Below are positions 6,078 to 8,665 of a DNA stretch of 8,665 bases, in pieces (position 1 is the first letter of the stretch; every line of letters begins with the position of its first letter). The notes under the pieces are model-generated. The model searched no databases, was not told the DNA's origin, and worked only from the letters and a program-made list of their open reading frames with translations. The position numbers and the translations under genes were made by a program. The stretch lies in NCBI GenBank assembly GCA_903910215.1, contig CAIVYV010000348.1, forward strand, positions 1 to 8,665, in the 5' to 3' direction. The stretch is from an uncultured Pseudomonadota bacterium. GTDB lineage: Bacteria > Pseudomonadota > Gammaproteobacteria > Steroidobacterales > Steroidobacteraceae.

Positions 6078-7727
6078 ATGTCCTCGATCAAATCGTTTGC
6101 ATTCCCGGTTGTCGTCGCGCTCGTGGTGCTACTCGCTGGCTGCACGACGCCCACACCATCGCCGACCACGATGCTCGCACCGATTTCCGTAGTCGAGTAC
6201 GAACGCCATGTCGCAACGCTCTCGAGTGACGAGTTCGAAGGCCGTAAGCCGGGTACGGCGGGCGAACGCAAGACGGTCGAGTACTTGATCAACGAGTTCA
6301 AGAAGCTCGGTTTGAAGCCCGGTAACGGTTCGTCCTGGTTGCAAGAGGTGCCCATCGTCGAGATTACGGCTGGGTCTGATGCGAGCTTGCGACTCGGTTC
6401 GCGCGAGCTCACCTACTCACGCGACATGGTCATCTGGACCAAGCGCCTCGTGCCCGAGGCCAGCCTCGCCGATAGTCCGCTCGTGTTCGTTGGGCACGGC
6501 GTCGTTGCGCCGGAGTTCGGTTGGAACGATTACGCGGGTGTCGACATGAAGGGCAAGACCGCCGTGATCCTCATTAACGATCCCGGTTTCGCGACGAACG
6601 ACGCCAGTTTGTTTCGCGGTCGAGCGATGACCTACTACGGTCGCTGGACCTATAAATTCGAGGAGGCCGCGCGGCAGGGCGCGTCCGCCGCCATCATCAT
6701 CCATGATGACAAACCGGCCGCTTACCCTTGGGATACGGTGCAAAATAGCTGGACAGGTCCGCAGCTCGACATGGTTGCTAAAGATGGCAACGCAGGTCGC
6801 CCCGCCATCGAAGGTTGGGTCACCAAGGCCGAGGGCGATGCCTTGTTGCGGGCGAGCGGGCACAGCTATGACGCGCTACTGCTGGCCGCGAGTCAGCGCG
6901 GCTTCAAGCCGATTGAGCTTGGGCAGACGGCAAGCGGCTCCGTGCGCAACCTCATTCGTCGCGCATCGTCATCGAACGTGGTGGCGATGTTGCCCGGAAG
7001 CCGACATCCAGATGAAGTGATCGTCTACATGGCGCATTGGGATCACCTCGGCAAGACGCTCGCGCGCTCGGGTGACAACATCTTCAATGGCGCGCTCGAC
7101 AATGCTTCGGGCACGGCCGGCTTGTTGACCATTGCGAAAGCGTATTCGGAGTCGACGCCGCGTCCCGAGCGCTCGGTGGTCTTTCTCGCCGTGACGTTGG
7201 AGGAGAGTGGCTTATTGGGTTCGGCTTACTACGTCGCCAATCCGATCTTCCCGTTGGCGAAGACCGTGGCCGCACTCAACATGGACGCCATTAGTTGGGG
7301 TGGGCCGACCAAGGACGTCACCGTCGTCGGTCACGGCGCCTCGGAGCTCGAGGAGTACCTGGCAAGCGAAGCGCGGCGACAGGATCGTATCGTCAAGCCG
7401 GAGCCGACGCCTGAGAACGGATTTTTCTTCCGCTCGGATCATTTCAACTTCGCTAAGGGCGGCGTACCTGCGCTGTACATCAAGCTCGGGGTCGACGATC
7501 GCGAAAAGGGCGAAGAGTGGGGGCGTGCCCAGCTCGCCGAGTTCACCAAGAACGACTACCACAAACCCTCGGATGAATTTCGACCGGGAATCGACTTGCG
7601 CGGTGGGCTGCAAGACATTGAACTGATGCAGCGCATCGGCTGGCGTCTCGCCAATGAGCGGCGTTTCCCCAACTGGTACCCGGACAGCGAGTTTCGCGCT
7701 GCGCGGGATCGCAGCCTGGCAAATTGA
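6078..7727 (+). CDS. M28 family zinc metallopeptidase, lipoprotein with PA-like insert
   Basis: Probably an envelope-attached, zinc-dependent aminopeptidase acting outside the inner membrane; the substrate is unknown. It is 549 residues from ATG 6078. The N-terminus is a lipoprotein signal, LVVLLAGC, with lipidated Cys22; Thr follows, so there is no aspartate inner-membrane retention signal and outer-membrane sorting is expected. A protease-associated (PA) type region spans about residues 130-290 (VFVGHGVVAPEFGWNDYAGV, then KGKTAVILIND). The M28 catalytic residues are all present: His320 in AHWDHLG, Asp341 in GALDNASG, Glu375 and Glu376 in LEESGLLGS, Asp403 in NMDAISWG, and His455 in RSDHFNFAKGGVPA. 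The domain therefore looks active. The gene follows the small membrane protein gene by 18 bases. Six bases after its stop lies the stop of the convergent gene. Confidence 0.93.
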   Translation: MSSIKSFAFPVVVALVVLLAGCTTPTPSPTTMLAPISVVEYERHVATLSSDEFEGRKPGTAGERKTVEYLINEFKKLGLKPGNGSSWLQEVPIVEITAGSDASLRLGSRELTYSRDMVIWTKRLVPEASLADSPLVFVGHGVVAPEFGWNDYAGVDMKGKTAVILINDPGFATNDASLFRGRAMTYYGRWTYKFEEAARQGASAAIIIHDDKPAAYPWDTVQNSWTGPQLDMVAKDGNAGRPAIEGWVTKAEGDALLRASGHSYDALLLAASQRGFKPIELGQTASGSVRNLIRRASSSNVVAMLPGSRHPDEVIVYMAHWDHLGKTLARSGDNIFNGALDNASGTAGLLTIAKAYSESTPRPERSVVFLAVTLEESGLLGSAYYVANPIFPLAKTVAALNMDAISWGGPTKDVTVVGHGASELEEYLASEARRQDRIVKPEPTPENGFFFRSDHFNFAKGGVPALYIKLGVDDREKGEEWGRAQLAEFTKNDYHKPSDEFRPGIDLRGGLQDIELMQRIGWRLANERRFPNWYPDSEFRAARDRSLAN

Positions 7728-7733
7728 GCGTCG

Positions 7734-8018
7734 TCAGCGAAGTCGCTGGTGCAGCGACCAGACGAGGCGCCCGAGCTGCAAGAATGCATAGGGCGCGATG
7801 AGGAGTATCCAAGCGGCTGTGCCGCCTTGCCCGAGTTCGCGCGCGAAATCGAGCCACAAGTCGATGAGTCCGCCGTTCTCGTATCGTCCGAGCAGGATAC
7901 GTCCGCTAATCCAGAGCAGCATCGGCAGCAGGATCGCGCCTGTCGCGGCTGCCAGCACGAGCCAGCGCAACTCGCGTAGTGCGATCGTGGCGGCTTGGGG
8001 CTTTTTTCGTTTCGACAT
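7734..8018 (-). CDS. Small membrane protein, two predicted helices, function unknown
   Basis: I do not recognise a family. The 94-residue product from ATG 8018 begins MSKRKKPQAATIALRELRW, a strongly basic start that suggests a cytoplasmic N-terminus. Two hydrophobic segments follow: about residues 20-43 (LVLAAATGAILLPMLLWISG) and about 70-90 (AAWILLIAPYAFLQLGRLVW), joined by a loop with ENGGLIDLWLDFARELGQGG. The C-terminus is basic (HQRLR). An in-frame ATG at 8045 would add nine residues but would overlap the divergent oxidoreductase gene. Neither start has a good Shine-Dalgarno site, and a TATTAT -10-like box lies just before 8018. It converges on the M28 gene with six bases between stops. 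Confidence 0.75.
   Translation of the reverse strand: MSKRKKPQAATIALRELRWLVLAAATGAILLPMLLWISGRILLGRYENGGLIDLWLDFARELGQGGTAAWILLIAPYAFLQLGRLVWSLHQRLR
7735..7758. repeat. Overlapping inverted repeats at a convergent gene junction
   Basis: A perfect seven-base stem, GTCGCTG (7742-7748) with CAGCGAC (7752-7758), encloses a three-base loop. A competing stem pairs CAGCG (7735-7739) with CGCTG (7744-7748) around a four-base loop. The sequence lies just past the M28 stop and within the last codons of the minus-strand gene. No run of T follows on either strand, so it is not a standard intrinsic terminator. Confidence 0.45.
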
Positions 8019-8023
8019 CGGCA

Positions 8024-8030
8024 CATAATA
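8024..8030. promoter_or_regulatory. Shared divergent -10 box between the 94-residue membrane protein and the oxidoreductase
   Basis: CATAAT (8024-8029, plus) and TATTAT (8030 to 8025, minus) each match the -10 consensus at five of six positions and occupy the same DNA. The expected transcription starts fall at or within a base or two of ATG 8035 (plus) and ATG 8018 (minus). No strong -35 is visible for either direction. Confidence 0.45.
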
Positions 8031-8034
8031 AGCG

Positions 8035-8665
8035 ATGAGCAACATACGAGCAGCGGTGATCGGTACGGGCTATCTCGGCCGGTTTCACGCGCAGAAGTAC
8101 GCGGCAGCCCCGGGTTGCACCTTGGTGGGCGTGGTGGATCCGCGTCACGAGGTGCGTGCGGCGGTCGCCGCCGAGATGGGCACGCGCGGTTTTGCCGATC
8201 ACCGAGAGTTGCTCGGCCAGGTCGACGCCGTCAGCCTGGTCACTACGACCCCGGCGCACTATGCGATCGCGCGCGATTTTCTGGAGGCGGGTGCCCACGT
8301 GCTCGTGGAAAAGCCGATCACTGAAACCGTGGAGCAGGCCGAGTCGCTGATCACAATTGCGGCCGCGGCCGGTCGCATCCTGCAGGTGGGGCATCTCGAG
8401 CGTTTCAATCCGGCGATCGTCGCCGCCGAGTCGCGATTGCACGGTGCGCGTTTTATCGAGTGTCAGCGACTGGCTCCGTTCAAGGAGCGCGGCACTGACG
8501 TGAACGTCGTGCTCGATCTGATGATCCACGATATCGATATCGTCCAGAGCATCGTCGGTCGACCGGTGGAGTCGATCGAGGCGGTCGGCACTCCCGTGTT
8601 CTCGGGAGCGGTCGATATCGCCAATGCCCGGCTGCGCTTCGAGGGTGGTTGTGTGGCCAATGTCA
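8035..8665 (+). CDS. Gfo/Idh/MocA family NAD(P)-dependent oxidoreductase, C-terminus cut by window edge
   Basis: A cytoplasmic oxidoreductase of the glucose-fructose oxidoreductase/inositol dehydrogenase family, usually acting on sugars or sugar nucleotides. 210 residues are visible of the usual 310-380. The Rossmann nucleotide site is VIGTGYLGRFHA (glycines 10, 12 and 15), with an acidic VVDP following the second strand. The family EKP motif is at residues 92-94 (catalytic Lys93), GHLERFNP at 119-126, and the substrate-site D-x-x-x-H at Asp161 and His165 in DLMIHDIDI. ATG 8035 is chosen because the Rossmann fold begins eight residues later; no Shine-Dalgarno site is visible, and a CATAAT box ends five bases upstream. 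The GHxERFNP block is, from memory, common in GnnA-type enzymes of lipid A diamino-sugar synthesis, but the sequence shown does not establish this substrate. Confidence 0.92.
   Translation, partial: MSNIRAAVIGTGYLGRFHAQKYAAAPGCTLVGVVDPRHEVRAAVAAEMGTRGFADHRELLGQVDAVSLVTTTPAHYAIARDFLEAGAHVLVEKPITETVEQAESLITIAAAAGRILQVGHLERFNPAIVAAESRLHGARFIECQRLAPFKERGTDVNVVLDLMIHDIDIVQSIVGRPVESIEAVGTPVFSGAVDIANARLRFEGGCVANV

Noticed and set aside
7207..7626. Open frames on both strands within the M28 gene (7207-7626 plus; 7212-7613 minus)
   Set aside because: The M28 frame carries Glu375, Glu376, Asp403 and His455 across this stretch. The alternatives are arginine- and serine-rich shadows.
7906..8529. A 207-residue minus-strand open frame across the oxidoreductase
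   Set aside because: It is antisense to a frame with an intact Rossmann fold and EKP and D-x-x-x-H motifs, and has no recognisable domain.
1..8665. Search for CRISPR arrays, insertion sequences, tRNA or rRNA genes, attachment sites and defence or toxin genes
   Set aside because: I saw no regularly spaced repeats, transposase motifs, terminal inverted repeats or RNA gene signatures. The genes are housekeeping or envelope genes with uniform base composition.

Overview
The window carries ordinary chromosomal genes of a GC-rich Gram-negative bacterium, most likely a gammaproteobacterium. The evidence is PEP synthase paired with its DUF299 regulator, a YqiB-type DUF1249 protein, a Prc-type tail-specific protease with its C-terminal domain, and a lipobox-bearing M28 peptidase. 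A placement near Xanthomonadales, Nevskiales or Steroidobacter relatives is possible but is inference. I see no mobile element, CRISPR array, rRNA, tRNA, phage gene or toxin/defence cassette. Coding density is very high, and no gap between genes exceeds about 95 bases.

Layout. Positions 1-2158 (minus) hold ppsA, running off the left edge and lacking about its last 70 residues. Divergent from it is ppsR at 2235-3056 (plus), followed 34 bases later by a DUF1249 protein at 3091-3633 (plus). The DUF1249 gene runs tail-to-tail into the tail-specific protease gene prc at 3576-5684 (minus), overlapping it by 58 bases. Divergent from prc is a two-gene plus-strand unit: a 98-residue membrane protein at 5763-6059 and an M28 metallopeptidase lipoprotein at 6078-7727. 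A 94-residue membrane protein at 7734-8018 (minus) converges on the peptidase. Its start codon lies only 16 bases from the divergent start of a Gfo/Idh/MocA oxidoreductase at 8035, which runs off the right edge.

How the genes work together. PpsA makes phosphoenolpyruvate from pyruvate. PpsR should switch PpsA on and off by phosphorylating and dephosphorylating a threonine two residues before the catalytic histidine, and both residues are present here (Thr411, His413). Prc and the M28 lipoprotein are both envelope proteolysis proteins, and the two small membrane proteins sit beside them, but no direct functional link is visible. The oxidoreductase resembles sugar-nucleotide dehydrogenases, and GnnA of lipid A synthesis is one possibility, but its deciding neighbours are outside the window.

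I do not see a new biological system. The most interesting signals are regulatory: a shared, nearly symmetric -10 box at 8024-8030 that could drive both divergent genes as leaderless or near-leaderless mRNAs, a similarly placed -10 box directly before the DUF1249 gene, a coding overlap between convergent genes, and a pair of competing hairpins at a convergent junction.
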